The notes: a model not told the origin generated them from the letters alone. Positions 1-9,817 are shown, counted from the first letter of the stretch. The stretch is 64,000 nt of DNA from an uncultured Campylobacter sp. (GCA_945873855.1 CAMCEN010000003.1:81992-145991); one strand, 5' to 3'. A program made the numbers and translations.

Positions 1-33
1 GAAAAAAATCTAGAATTCCTATAAAAACTCCTA

Positions 34-49
34 GGAATTCTAGAATTCC
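34..49. repeat. Exact 16-bp palindrome GGAATTCTAGAATTCC downstream of fabG
   Basis: A perfect copy of the window-wide palindrome abuts the fabG stop codon. A half copy (CTAGAATTCCT) lies at 10-20. See the first finding for the whole family. Confidence 0.95.
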
Positions 50-793
50 TTACATCAAAAGTCCGCCATTTACTTTTAGCGTCTCGCCTGTGATATAGCT
101 AGCATGATCGCTTAGCAAAAATGCCACCGCATCAGCAATTTCGCTAGCCTTGCCCATGCGGCCTAGCGGGATATTTTTTGCGTAGTAGTCCTTTACTTCA
201 TCGCTTAATTTCTCAGTCATTGCTGTTTCAATAAAGCCAGGAGTTACACAGTTATAGCGCACGCTGCGGCTTGCGCCTTCTTTGGCAAAGCTTTTGCTCA
301 TGGCTATCATGCCACCTTTGCTAGCTGCGTAATTAACCTGCCCAGCATTGCCCATTTCGCCCACGATTGAGGCGATATTTACCACCGCGCCAAAGCGTTT
401 TTTACTCATTACTTTTAGAGCCTCTTTACAGCCTAAAAACGCACTTTTTAGATTTGCGTCAATCACGCTTGTAAAATCGCTCTCGCTCATGCGAAGGGCA
501 AGTTTATCATTTGTAATTCCAGCGTTATTTACAAGGTAGCTTAGCTCGCCATCGCTTTCAGTTATTAGCTTTATCGCCTCACTCCAGCCGCTCTCGTTGC
601 TTGCATCAAACTTAATTAGAGCTGCTACTGCTCCAGAGCTTTCAATTTTTGCTTTTAACTCATCAGCAGGTGCTGGGTCACTGCGGTAGTTTATCCATAC
701 TTTTAAGCCCATGCTAGCTAAGTTCTCAGCAATACTTGCGCCTATTCCACGGCTTGCGCCAGTGATTAGGACATTTTTTCCACTAAATTTCAT
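50..793 (-). CDS. fabG: 3-oxoacyl-[acyl-carrier-protein] reductase FabG
   Basis: NADPH-dependent short-chain dehydrogenase that reduces 3-oxoacyl-ACP in the type II fatty-acid elongation cycle in the cytoplasm. The 247-residue protein has the classic SDR layout: Rossmann motif T-G-A-S-R-G-I-G at residues 11-18, N-N-A-G near 87, the catalytic Ser in N-I-A-S, and Y-A-A-S-K near 155. I chose the ATG at 793 over an in-frame extension to 841 because AAAGGAG lies 7 nt upstream of it (801-807) and the family begins here. The stop touches the last base of a GGAATTCTAGAATTCC palindrome at 34-49. Its leader contains a structured repeat (811-934). Family assignment is secure. Confidence 0.96.
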   Translation of the reverse strand: MKFSGKNVLITGASRGIGASIAENLASMGLKVWINYRSDPAPADELKAKIESSGAVAALIKFDASNESGWSEAIKLITESDGELSYLVNNAGITNDKLALRMSESDFTSVIDANLKSAFLGCKEALKVMSKKRFGAVVNIASIVGEMGNAGQVNYAASKGGMIAMSKSFAKEGASRSVRYNCVTPGFIETAMTEKLSDEVKDYYAKNIPLGRMGKASEIADAVAFLLSDHASYITGETLKVNGGLLM

Positions 794-810
794 ATTTATT
801 CTCCTTTGTA

Positions 811-934
811 GCAATTCGTCTTGCACACCTATTGCGACCAAACTTTGCTCGCACTTTGCTTGATGAACTATTTGTTCTATCTACGCTCGTGCTCGCTCAG
901 TTTGGCCACACTAGGCGCACAATATTAGAATTGC
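811..934. repeat. Structured repeat family R2, copy A (imperfect 124-bp inverted repeat)
   Basis: Ends in GCAATTC (811-817) and GAATTGC (928-934), with inner arms CCAAACT (838-844) and AGTTTGG (899-905) and partly paired GC-rich arms. The apex is GATGAACTATTTGTTCTATC (862-881), itself a hairpin GAAC/GTTC flanked by GAT/ATC. A second copy is at 35514-35641, and the apex with different arms recurs at 59126-59145 on the minus strand. No coding potential. It lies between the fabG ribosome site and the likely fabG promoter, so it should be part of the fabG mRNA leader. Confidence 0.75.
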
Positions 935-947
935 TTTTAAATTGTTT

Positions 948-953
948 ATTTTA
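948..953 (-). promoter_or_regulatory. Putative fabG promoter -10 (TAAAAT)
   Basis: Read on the minus strand the sequence is TGC-TAAAAT, the extended -10 form common in Campylobacter. Transcription would start near 941 and give a leader of about 150 nt that includes repeat copy A. Inferred from sequence only. Confidence 0.45.
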
Positions 954-963
954 GCATAATTTA

Positions 964-989
964 GGGAATTCTAGAATTCTAGAATTCCC
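964..989. repeat. Tandem palindrome (GAATTCTAGAATTCTAGAATTC core)
   Basis: Three GAATTC sites separated by TA-G overlaps make two overlapping palindrome cores (966-979 and 974-987), flanked by GGG and CCC. The block lies just downstream of the gpmI stop and upstream of the fabG promoter. Confidence 0.95.
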
Positions 990-998
990 TAGCAAAGC

Positions 999-2477
999 CT
1001 AGAAAATCGGCTTTTCCATTTCTTTTGGAATTTCAAGCTCCATTAGTTTTAGCACGCTAGGAGCGACATTTGCTAGCCCTGCATCGCTTGCCATTTTTAG
1101 GCTTCTACCATCGCTAGTAAGCACAAAGCAAAATACATCAAAAGTGGTATGATTTGTAAGCATTTCGCCGTTAGCCGAGCGCAGTGCCTCGCAGTTGCCA
1201 TGGTCGCTGATTTGTATGTATTCGTAGCCATTTGCGCTAGCTTTTTGTATGATTTTGCCAAGACAGCTATCTACAGCCTCTACTGCCTTTGTGGCTGCAT
1301 CTATATCGCCTGTGTGTCCTACCATATCGCCATTTGCGAAATTCACTACTATAAAATCAAAGCCCTCATCAAGCCCTTTTAGCACTGCATCGCAAACTTC
1401 ATAAGCACTCATTTCTGGCTTTTCATCATAGGTTGCTACCTTTGGGCTTGGGATTAGCACTCTGGCTTCATTTTCTACGCACTCTTCTTTGCCACCATTA
1501 AAGAAAAAAGTCACATGAGCGTATTTCTCAGTCTCAGCGGTGTGTAGCTGACGTAGGTTATTTGCTGCTATTACTTGTGCTAGAGTGTTATTTATCTCAT
1601 CAGGGGCAAACATCACAGGGAAAGTAAATTTATCATCATACTTAGTCATTGTAACTAGATTAGGACAAATATTTTTGCGCTCAAACTCGCTAAAATCAGC
1701 CACGCTAAGAGCCGAGCAAAGCTCACGGGCTCTGTCATTTCTAAAATTTACAAAAACTATGCCATCATCAGCCTTGATGCCACCAAAGTCATAAAAGCTA
1801 GCAGGCTTTATAAACTCATCAAAAATCTCATTTTCATAGCTTTTTTTCATATATTCATTAGGGCTAAGCTCGCTTAAATTAGAATTCTCAGCAATCACTC
1901 TATAAGCACTCTCTACTCTATCCCAGCGCTTATCTCTATCCATAGCATAAAAGCGTCCGCAAATGCTAGCTATTTTATGCTCCTTGCTTAAATGCTCTAT
2001 AAAATGAACCCCCGTAGTAGGCACCACATCACGACCATCTGTGATAGCGTGGATTATGGGCTTTGCCCCAGCAGATTTTACTATATCTATAAGAGCGTCA
2101 AAGTGGCGCAAATGTGAGTGTACGCCACCATCGCTATAAAGCCCTATTATATGAATGCGCTGGCATTTTGCTAGAAGCTCTTTTAGGGCAGGATTACTAG
2201 CTAGCTTGCCACTTTCAATTGCTTTATCAATCTTAACTAGGCTTTGATATAGTATGCGTCCTGAGCCTATTGTCATGTGGCCAACCTCACTATTTCCCAT
2301 TTGCCCACTAGGCAAGCCCACAGCTAGACCGCTGGTTTTAAGATAGCAGAAATTTGCCTTTTTAAAAAGCATGTCATAAGTAGGTTTTTTTGCCCTCATA
2401 AAAGCATTGCTAGCGTCATTTTTATCAGGATTTGCGCCTATTCCATCAGTTATTACTAAAATACATTTTTTACTCAT
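999..2477 (-). CDS. gpmI: 2,3-bisphosphoglycerate-independent phosphoglycerate mutase
   Basis: Interconverts 3- and 2-phosphoglycerate in glycolysis and gluconeogenesis using two Mn ions and a phosphoserine intermediate. The 492 residues match the usual length. Visible marks: N-terminal metal site V-I-T-D-G-I-G, nucleophile Ser63 in Q-M-G-N-S-E-V-G-H, D-G-R-D-V near 150, N-F-A-N-G-D-M-V-G-H and I-S-D-H-G-N-C-E near 440. The start ATG at 2477 has only a weak ribosome site. The gene is divergent from mraY; the 106-nt gap between their starts should hold both promoters. Campylobacter lives mainly by gluconeogenesis, so that is the likely main direction. Confidence 0.97.
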   Translation of the reverse strand: MSKKCILVITDGIGANPDKNDASNAFMRAKKPTYDMLFKKANFCYLKTSGLAVGLPSGQMGNSEVGHMTIGSGRILYQSLVKIDKAIESGKLASNPALKELLAKCQRIHIIGLYSDGGVHSHLRHFDALIDIVKSAGAKPIIHAITDGRDVVPTTGVHFIEHLSKEHKIASICGRFYAMDRDKRWDRVESAYRVIAENSNLSELSPNEYMKKSYENEIFDEFIKPASFYDFGGIKADDGIVFVNFRNDRARELCSALSVADFSEFERKNICPNLVTMTKYDDKFTFPVMFAPDEINNTLAQVIAANNLRQLHTAETEKYAHVTFFFNGGKEECVENEARVLIPSPKVATYDEKPEMSAYEVCDAVLKGLDEGFDFIVVNFANGDMVGHTGDIDAATKAVEAVDSCLGKIIQKASANGYEYIQISDHGNCEALRSANGEMLTNHTTFDVFCFVLTSDGRSLKMASDAGLANVAPSVLKLMELEIPKEMEKPIF

Positions 2478-2583
2478 TTTTTACTCTTTTTTGAAAATTA
2501 TTTGCCAAATTGTAGCTTTAAAAGTTAAACATTAACTTATCTTAGTTAAAATTATGCTTTTTAAATTATTTTTGGATATTTTT

Positions 2584-3648
2584 ATGTTTTATTATTTTGC
2601 TGAAATTTTTAATGTTAATTTTCTAAGCTATATCACAGTTAGAGCTGGTTTTGCGTTTTTTTTCTCTTTTGTGCTTTGCGTGCTGGCTTTGCCCTTTTTT
2701 ATCCGCTGGGCGAAAAAGGCCTGCGCTAGCCAGCCTATCTACGAACTAGCCCCTAGCACTCATCAAGCCAAGTGCCACACGCCTACTATGGGTGGCGTTA
2801 TTTTTGTCGCCTCAGCTGTAGTTGCTAGCCTTTTTAGCGCAAAGCTTGATGAGCCTTTTGTGCTTATTTCACTTTTTGTCATTGTTAGTTTTTCTTTGCT
2901 TGGCTTTATTGATGATAGGGCAAAGATTTTAGGGGCTAGCAATCACGCAGGACTTAGCCCAAAGCAAAAGCTTGTTATTCAGTGTATTTTGGCTCTTATA
3001 ACAGCCGTGCTACTGTGGGTGTTTTCTAGCATTGATACGAAGTTTTATTTGCCACTTTTGAAAAACTCGCTTTTTGATTTTAGCTATTTTAGTTTGCTGT
3101 TTTGGACTCTTGTTATCATCTCAGCCTCAAATGCTGTAAATCTCACTGATGGGCTTGATGGACTTGCTACTGTGCCTAGTGTGCTTGCGATTTTCACACT
3201 TGGGGTTTATGCGTATTTTATGGGAAATGCTGTATATAGCGGATATTTGCTTTTGCCAAAGTTTGCTGGAATTGGCGAGCTAGTTATCATCGTAAGTGCG
3301 ATGATAGGGGCGTTGCTTGGCTTTTTGTGGTATAACTGCTATCCAGCGCAGGTATTTATGGGAGATAGTGGAAGCCTTAGTATAGGTGCGTTTATCGGCT
3401 ACCTTGGTATAGCTACAAAAAACGAGATTTTACTAGTGCTAATCGGCGTGATTTTCGTGCTTGAGACGCTCTCAGTTATACTTCAAGTTGGTAGCTTTAA
3501 AATACGCAAAAAACGCATTTTTCTCATGGCACCACTACATCATCACTTTGAGATAAAAGGTTGGAGCGAGAGTAAGATTATTGTGCGTTTTTGGATGATT
3601 GCGCTTTTGGCAAATATCATTGCGCTAATCTTGCTAAAAATCCGCTAA
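2584..3648 (+). CDS. mraY: Phospho-N-acetylmuramoyl-pentapeptide-transferase MraY
   Basis: Integral membrane enzyme that transfers phospho-MurNAc-pentapeptide from UDP to undecaprenyl phosphate, making lipid I. About ten hydrophobic segments and the family motifs are visible: T-P-T-M-G-G near residue 65, [17 protein letters not shown], and H-H-H-F-E near the C-terminus. An in-frame ATG lies 30 nt upstream (2554), but the start M-F-Y-Y-F at 2584 fits the Campylobacter family and has TTGGATA just upstream, giving 354 residues. murD follows after 31 nt, so the two peptidoglycan genes probably form an operon. Confidence 0.95.
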   Translation: MFYYFAEIFNVNFLSYITVRAGFAFFFSFVLCVLALPFFIRWAKKACASQPIYELAPSTHQAKCHTPTMGGVIFVASAVVASLFSAKLDEPFVLISLFVIVSFSLLGFIDDRAKILGASNHAGLSPKQKLVIQCILALITAVLLWVFSSIDTKFYLPLLKNSLFDFSYFSLLFWTLVIISASNAVNLTDGLDGLATVPSVLAIFTLGVYAYFMGNAVYSGYLLLPKFAGIGELVIIVSAMIGALLGFLWYNCYPAQVFMGDSGSLSIGAFIGYLGIATKNEILLVLIGVIFVLETLSVILQVGSFKIRKKRIFLMAPLHHHFEIKGWSESKIIVRFWMIALLANIIALILLKIR

Positions 3649-3679
3649 AATCTAGAATTCCTAAAAAGGCTATATAATA

Positions 3680-4894
3680 ATGAAATCACTTTTTGGCTAC
3701 GCAAATACCACAAAAGCTATCGCTAGAAGCGGTGGCTGGGCGATTTATGATGATAAGTTTGAGAGAATTTCTAGCGATGAGTGGGGGAATTTGCTTTTGC
3801 CAAGCTCGCATTTTAAAGCAGAAAAAAGCCAGCTTGAAATCCCAAGCCCAGGCTTTGCACCAAGTCATGAGCTGATTTTAAAAGCTAGAAATTTAATCAG
3901 CGAGTATGATTATTTTTTTGATATGGGTATGCCAAAGAGTGTGTGGATAAGTGGAACAAATGGCAAAACCACTACTACTAAAATGTGTGAGCATTTACTG
4001 CGCTTACATGGGGCTTTTATGGGTGGAAATGTGGGCATTGCGCTTGCTGATTTGCCTAGAGCTGCAAGGCTATGGATTTTGGAGACTTCTAGCTTTACTA
4101 TACATTATACAAAGCGAGCTAGACCTGATATATACGCACTTTTGCCTATCACGCCCGATCATCTTAGCTGGCATGGCGATATGAAGGGGTATGAAAATGC
4201 CAAGCTAAAGCCACTTAGCATGATGAACGAGCAATGCATAGCCATCATCCCAGCGTGCTTTAAAGAGCGTGAGATTGTAAGGAATTCTAGTGCAAAGATT
4301 TATTTTTATTCTAGCGAGCAAGATTTGGCTGATACTTTTGGGCTAGAGTGCGATAAAATCGCTTTTAGAGTGCCATTTTTAATGGATGCGCTTTTTGCTT
4401 TGGCTGTGCAAAAAATCTTGCTAGGGCAAGCTGATTATGAAAGAGTAAATACCTTTGTGATAGAAAATAATAAGCTTGAAGAACTGCGTGATAATCGTGG
4501 CAGGCTGTGGGTAAATGATACAAAGGCAACCAACATTGATGCTAGCATACAAGCTATTCGTCGTTATGAGAATGAGAAGATTTTTATAATCTTAGGAGGC
4601 GATGATAAAGGCGTGGATTTAAGTCCAGTTTTTGAAGCACTATCGGCTCTAAAGCAAGAGCCAAAAATATATGCAATAGGCTCAAATACCGAAAAAATCG
4701 TAAATCTAGCTAGGAATTCTAGAATTTCTTGTCTAGCTTGCTATGAGTTAAAAGAGGCCATAAAGGCAATAGATACTGATTTTAGCGGCTCTGGCGTGGC
4801 TTTGCTAAGTCCAGCCTGTGCTAGCCTAGATCAGTTTAAAAGCTACGCTCAGCGTGGAGATATTTTTAAAGAAGAAATAGCAAATTTAAAGTAA
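3680..4894 (+). CDS. murD: UDP-N-acetylmuramoylalanine--D-glutamate ligase MurD
   Basis: ATP-dependent cytoplasmic ligase adding D-glutamate to UDP-MurNAc-L-Ala. The P-loop S-G-T-N-G-K-T-T-T-T lies near residue 90, H-L-S-W-H-G near 160, and N-D-T-K-A-T-N-I-D-A-S near 280. At 404 residues it is somewhat shorter than E. coli MurD, which is usual for this group. AAAAAGG precedes the ATG. A near-perfect copy of the palindrome family (4712-4727) is translated in frame as R-N-S-R-I in the C-terminal domain, a position likely to be a surface loop. Confidence 0.96.
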   Translation: MKSLFGYANTTKAIARSGGWAIYDDKFERISSDEWGNLLLPSSHFKAEKSQLEIPSPGFAPSHELILKARNLISEYDYFFDMGMPKSVWISGTNGKTTTTKMCEHLLRLHGAFMGGNVGIALADLPRAARLWILETSSFTIHYTKRARPDIYALLPITPDHLSWHGDMKGYENAKLKPLSMMNEQCIAIIPACFKEREIVRNSSAKIYFYSSEQDLADTFGLECDKIAFRVPFLMDALFALAVQKILLGQADYERVNTFVIENNKLEELRDNRGRLWVNDTKATNIDASIQAIRRYENEKIFIILGGDDKGVDLSPVFEALSALKQEPKIYAIGSNTEKIVNLARNSRISCLACYELKEAIKAIDTDFSGSGVALLSPACASLDQFKSYAQRGDIFKEEIANLK

Positions 4895-4911
4895 TTTTAA
4901 GCAAAGCTTGC

Positions 4912-4917
4912 TATAAT
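4912..4917 (+). promoter_or_regulatory. Promoter -10 (TATAAT) for tRNA-Phe
   Basis: GCTTGC-TATAAT matches the Campylobacter vegetative -10. The predicted start near 4924 lies about 13 nt before the mature tRNA 5' end. Confidence 0.6.
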
Positions 4918-4936
4918 TTCAGTCTTTTATTTGCGT

Positions 4937-5012
4937 GGCTAGGTAGCTCAGTCGGTAGAGCAAAGGACTGAAAATCCTTGTGTCGGCGGTTCGATTCCGC
5001 CCCTCGCCACCA
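4937..5012 (+). tRNA. tRNA-Phe (anticodon GAA)
   Basis: Cloverleaf read by eye: acceptor GGCTAGG, D-arm with T-A-G-C-T-C, anticodon stem AGGAC/ATCCT region with loop CTGAAAA, T-arm GGCGG-TTCGATT-CCGCC, 3' acceptor CCTCGCC, discriminator A and encoded CCA. The fourth acceptor pair is T-C, a mismatch rather than a Watson-Crick or wobble pair. A run of T follows (5014-5019). It stands alone between murD and pglE. Confidence 0.93.
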
Positions 5013-5105
5013 CTTTTTTCTTATTTTTCATTTTTCAATCTAGAATTCCTTTAAAATTTTTATAAAATATCTTTATTTTAGACTTAAACATTTGTCTTTT
5101 TGTGC

Positions 5106-5111
5106 TAAAAT
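5106..5111 (+). promoter_or_regulatory. Putative pglE promoter -10 (TAAAAT)
   Basis: TTTTTGTGC-TAAAAT follows an AT-rich stretch with periodic T runs, the Campylobacter vegetative pattern. The start would be near 5118, with the ribosome site AAAGGA at 5138-5143. Confidence 0.5.
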
Positions 5112-5122
5112 GCGTGCTTTAA

Positions 5123-6253
<1,131 letters not shown>

Positions 6254-6265
6254 GTCTAAAAAACT

Positions 6266-6497
6266 AGAATTCCCTAGCTGGAATTCCGTAGGAATTCTAG
6301 AATTTACTTAGGAATTCTAAAATTTCTTTAGGAATTCTAAAATTCCTAGCTAGAAATTCCGTAGGAATTCTAAATTTTATTTAGGAATTCTAGATTTTAT
6401 TTAGGAATTCTAGAATTTATTTAGGAATTCTAGAATTTTACTTTAGGAATTCTAGAATTTCTAGCTAGAATTTATTTAGGAATTCTAAAATTCCGTC
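6266..6497. repeat. Palindrome array between pglE and pglF
   Basis: About ten degenerate copies of TTTAGGAATTCTAGAATTTA follow each other at roughly 20-25 bp spacing, joined by TTTATTTAG or CTAGCT linkers. Most copies keep one perfect GGAATTCTA half and a degenerate right half. There is no open frame and no clear promoter. It is the densest array in the window and separates two genes expected to be co-transcribed. Confidence 0.9.
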
Positions 6498-6521
6498 AAA
6501 ACCTAAAAAAATGGATAAAAA

Positions 6522-8294
6522 ATGATAAAAGCTACAAAAACCAAAAGAACGATATTTTTTGTTTTTAGCGATATTTTGATATTTTTATCAAGTGCGTATT
6601 TTGCCTTTTTGCTTAGATTTTCTGGAGATATTCCTTATATTTTTATTTCAGGCATGATTAAGTTTGCGTTTATTATGCTGATTTTAGAGCTTATTTTTGC
6701 TTACAAATCTGGGCTTTATAAGGTTCCTTGGCGTTTTTTTGGGCTTAGAGAAGCTAGAAAAATGCTTATAAACTCGGCTCTTTGTGCGCTTATTTTTACT
6801 GGCATTTTCTTTATTTTTTATGATTTTTTTGAGCCTTTTCCTCGCAGTGTGATCCTTATATATGCGTTAATCTCACTGCTTTTAATGGGTGTTTTGCGCA
6901 TATCAAAGCGTGTGCTACTTGACTTTCGCAAGCCAAGTGCTGGCGAGCCCTGCGTGATAATCGGAGCTACAAATAAAACTCTACAACTTCTAAAAGGCTT
7001 TGCTAGTGGCTATGCAAGCTACTATCCACAATACATCGTAGATCCTAGAAAAGACAGCATTGGCACTACTTGTGGGGATTTTTTGGTAGCTTCTATGGAC
7101 GAGCTAAAAAAATACCCAGCCGAGGGCATAACAACAGCAATAATCAGCAAAAAGCTAAGTCCAGCAGAGCTAGATGCGCTACACTCAAAGCTAAACGAGT
7201 ATGGATACAAAAAAATCAAGCTTTTTTCGCTACTTGGTGATGATGCAAATATCAAAGACATAAGCATAGAAGACCTGCTAGCAAGAAAGCCAAAAGACCT
7301 TGATAGTAGCGTTATAAAAGAGTTTATAGGCGGTAAGGTTGTGATGATTACTGGAGCTGGCGGGACTATTGGCTCTGAGCTTAGTAGGCTTTGCCTTGCT
7401 TTTGGCGCAAAACAGCTCGTTTTAGTAGAGCATAGTGAGTATAATCTCTATGCGATAAATGAAGCACTTGGGGCTAATGAAAGGTGTAAACTAGCCCTTG
7501 TTAATGTAACGCAGCTTGAGAGCTTGGAGCGAGTATTTAACCGCTACCGCCCACAAATCGTGCTACACGCAGCTGCTTATAAACATGTGCCACTTTGCGA
7601 GTTTAATCCAAAAGAAGCCGTGCGAAACAACATCCTAGGCACAAAAAATGTAGTAGATCTTGCCAAAAAATACGCCGCTTTAAGAATGGTGCTAATCTCT
7701 ACTGATAAAGCCGTGCGCCCTACAAATGTAATGGGGGCTAGCAAGCGAGTTTGCGAGCTTTATGCGCTAAACTCAGGCGATGAGAGAACCGATGTAGTTG
7801 CGGTGCGCTTTGGCAATGTGCTTGGAAGCTCTGGTTCAGTTATACCAAAGTTTAAAGCTCAAATTGCTGCTAATAAGCCTCTAAGCGTAACGCATCCTGA
7901 TATCACACGCTACTTCATGCTTGTAAGCGAGGCCTGTCAGCTTGTGCTTCAAGCTGCTAGCATAGCTAGGGGTGGAGAGCTTTTTGTGCTTGATATGGGC
8001 AAGCCTGTAAAAATCGCTGATCTAGCCCAAAAAATGCTTCTTTTAAGCGGAAAAGAAGAGCTAGGAATTGAGTATGTGGGCCTTAGACCTGGTGAGAAGC
8101 TATACGAAGAGCTACTTGTGGATGAAAATGACAAGCAAACGAAGTTTGAGAGCATTTTTGTAACGCACTCTGAGGCTGTGGATCTGGGAATTCTAGATGG
8201 GCAAATAAAAAAGCTTTTAGAAGCAAAACCTGAACAAATTGTAGAGATTTTAAAAGAGATTGTGCCTGAGTTTAATCACAATAATAAAGGATAA
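6522..8294 (+). CDS. pglF: UDP-N-acetylglucosamine 4,6-dehydratase PglF
   Basis: Membrane-anchored nucleotide-sugar dehydratase making UDP-4-keto-6-deoxy-GlcNAc, the first step to bacillosamine. Four hydrophobic helices fill about residues 10-130, followed by a CoA-binding-like domain and a C-terminal extended SDR domain with G-A-G-G-T-I-G near residue 280, A-A-Y-K-H-V-P, and I-S-T-D-K-A-V-R-P-T-N-V-M-G. At 590 residues it matches C. jejuni PglF. The palindrome half GGGAATTCTAGATG (8188) is translated as G-I-L-D in a linker. pglG starts 2 nt after the stop. Confidence 0.94.
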   Translation: MIKATKTKRTIFFVFSDILIFLSSAYFAFLLRFSGDIPYIFISGMIKFAFIMLILELIFAYKSGLYKVPWRFFGLREARKMLINSALCALIFTGIFFIFYDFFEPFPRSVILIYALISLLLMGVLRISKRVLLDFRKPSAGEPCVIIGATNKTLQLLKGFASGYASYYPQYIVDPRKDSIGTTCGDFLVASMDELKKYPAEGITTAIISKKLSPAELDALHSKLNEYGYKKIKLFSLLGDDANIKDISIEDLLARKPKDLDSSVIKEFIGGKVVMITGAGGTIGSELSRLCLAFGAKQLVLVEHSEYNLYAINEALGANERCKLALVNVTQLESLERVFNRYRPQIVLHAAAYKHVPLCEFNPKEAVRNNILGTKNVVDLAKKYAALRMVLISTDKAVRPTNVMGASKRVCELYALNSGDERTDVVAVRFGNVLGSSGSVIPKFKAQIAANKPLSVTHPDITRYFMLVSEACQLVLQAASIARGGELFVLDMGKPVKIADLAQKMLLLSGKEELGIEYVGLRPGEKLYEELLVDENDKQTKFESIFVTHSEAVDLGILDGQIKKLLEAKPEQIVEILKEIVPEFNHNNKG

Positions 8295-8296
8295 AA

Positions 8297-9187
8297 TTGT
8301 TAATTCAAGATATTAGACGCTTTGCTAGGATTAGATATAACGCAAGGGCATATCTAGCCTATCTTTTTGAGAGAAATATACCAAATCGCTTGCCGATGAT
8401 AAATTTAGATATCATAAAATCTGGGCTTGATAAAATAGCACATGAAGTAGAAAACTTTGATGCTTTTTACATCCTTGCTCCTGATGGTGTGCAAATAGAA
8501 AACAATATCAGCCTAGATGAGAGCAGGCGCATAGGCGCAGGAGAAAATAGAAGCAATAAGGCGTATTTTTACAGAGCTGTAAAAGAGCGCAGATGCGTGC
8601 TAAGTGATCCTTATCCAAGTAGCTTAACTGGTGAGCTTTGTGTATCAGCTAGTGAGCCTGTTTATGATGAAAAAGGAACTTTGCTATATATAGTTTGTGT
8701 AGATATTTCACTAAATGATATTTTAAAGCTAATTCCACCTGGCAGGCTTGATTTTGGCTTTGAGAGCTTTTCTAGGTTTGTTTATGCTCTTATTTCACTA
8801 GCACTTTTTGCTATTACAGCTGTGCTTTTTGTCCTTGGCATTAAAAGCATTATCTGGGCTCCATTTGGTGCGCTAAATGTAGCTGATATGTTTGAGAGCA
8901 CGATTATTCTTACCTTAGCCCTTGCGCTTTTTGATCTAGTAAAGGCGATTTTTGATGAAGAGGTGCTTGGTAAAAGTGCTAAAGAAAATAGCGGCGTATC
9001 TCGCACTATGGTGCGATTTCTCTCATCTATTATCATCGCCCTTGCTATTGAAGCGCTTATGCTTGTATTTAAGTTTGCTATAACTAGCCCAGAGCAGATA
9101 ATTTACGCTGTGTGGCTAATAAGTGGTGTTTCGCTACTTTTAATAGCACTTAGCGTGTATTTGTATATGAGTAAAAAAGCAGGATAA
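8297..9187 (+). CDS. pglG: PglG-like membrane protein with extracytoplasmic PDC/Cache-type domain
   Basis: Role not established in any species I know of. It has the position (directly after pglF), size (296 residues) and general look of C. jejuni PglG. The first 150 residues look like a PDC/Cache sensor fold (A-P-D-G-V-Q-I-E, F-Y-R-A-V-K-E-R, V-C-V-D-I-S-L). Four hydrophobic segments follow at about 165-190, 200-220, 235-260 and 267-290. The start is TTG at 8297, 5 nt after AAAGGA. Naming rests mainly on synteny. Confidence 0.75.
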   Translation: MLIQDIRRFARIRYNARAYLAYLFERNIPNRLPMINLDIIKSGLDKIAHEVENFDAFYILAPDGVQIENNISLDESRRIGAGENRSNKAYFYRAVKERRCVLSDPYPSSLTGELCVSASEPVYDEKGTLLYIVCVDISLNDILKLIPPGRLDFGFESFSRFVYALISLALFAITAVLFVLGIKSIIWAPFGALNVADMFESTIILTLALALFDLVKAIFDEEVLGKSAKENSGVSRTMVRFLSSIIIALAIEALMLVFKFAITSPEQIIYAVWLISGVSLLLIALSVYLYMSKKAG

Positions 9188-9201
9188 AATAGGAAAAAGT
9201 G

Positions 9202-9816
9202 ATGAAAATAGCAATAGTTGATTATGGTCTAGGAAATATTCATAGCGTCCAAAATGCACTTAGTTTTATAGGTGCTAGCTCTAGGCTTGAGAGTGAGCCA
9301 AAAGAGCTAAAAAACTATGATAAAGTGATTTTGCCAGGTGTGGGAGCTTACGGGGATGCGATGGATAGGCTTAAAAAAACTGGCATGGACAAAGCTGTTA
9401 AAGACTTTGCTAGCTCTAATAAGCCACTTTTAGGCGTGTGCTTGGGACTGCATTTGCTTTTTAAAAAAGGCTATGAGTTTGGTGAGCATGAGGGGCTGGG
9501 AATTCTAGATGGAGAGGTTGTGAAGTTTGATGAGAGCAAATTTAACGAACCTTTAAAAATCCCGCACATGGGCTGGAATACCTGCGAGTTTTGTAAGCAA
9601 AGCGCTCTAAATGCAGGGCTTAAAAAAAGCGAGTATTTTTATTTTGTCCACAGCTACCATGTAATCTGCGATGAAAGTCTTGTGCTAGCTACTACAAACT
9701 ACGGCTATGATTTTATCTCAGCAGTGCAGAGCAAAAATATTTATGCCTTTCAGCCTCACCCTGAAAAATCGCATAATGTAGGCTTAAAAATACTAAAAAA
9801 TTTTGTGGAGCTATAA
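9202..9816 (+). CDS. hisH: Imidazole glycerol phosphate synthase glutaminase subunit HisH
   Basis: Class I glutamine amidotransferase that feeds ammonia to HisF in histidine synthesis. The oxyanion strand P-G-V-G-A-Y-G-D-A near residue 50, nucleophile Cys80 in G-V-C-L-G-L and the His/Glu of P-H-P-E-K-S near 188 are present. ATG 9202 follows AGGAAAAAGTG; an adjacent upstream GTG is less likely. The palindrome half GGGAATTCTAG is translated as G-I-L-D near residue 100. hisA begins 1 nt after the stop; hisF is not in the window. Because it follows pglG, a role in a PseA/HisH-like sugar amidation is possible but less likely given hisA. Confidence 0.9.
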   Translation: MKIAIVDYGLGNIHSVQNALSFIGASSRLESEPKELKNYDKVILPGVGAYGDAMDRLKKTGMDKAVKDFASSNKPLLGVCLGLHLLFKKGYEFGEHEGLGILDGEVVKFDESKFNEPLKIPHMGWNTCEFCKQSALNAGLKKSEYFYFVHSYHVICDESLVLATTNYGYDFISAVQSKNIYAFQPHPEKSHNVGLKILKNFVEL

Positions 9817-9817
9817 A

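Noticed and set aside
6266..6497. CRISPR array
   Set aside because: The repeats are palindromic, degenerate and separated by low-complexity linkers of related sequence, not by unique spacers of constant length. No cas gene is in the window.
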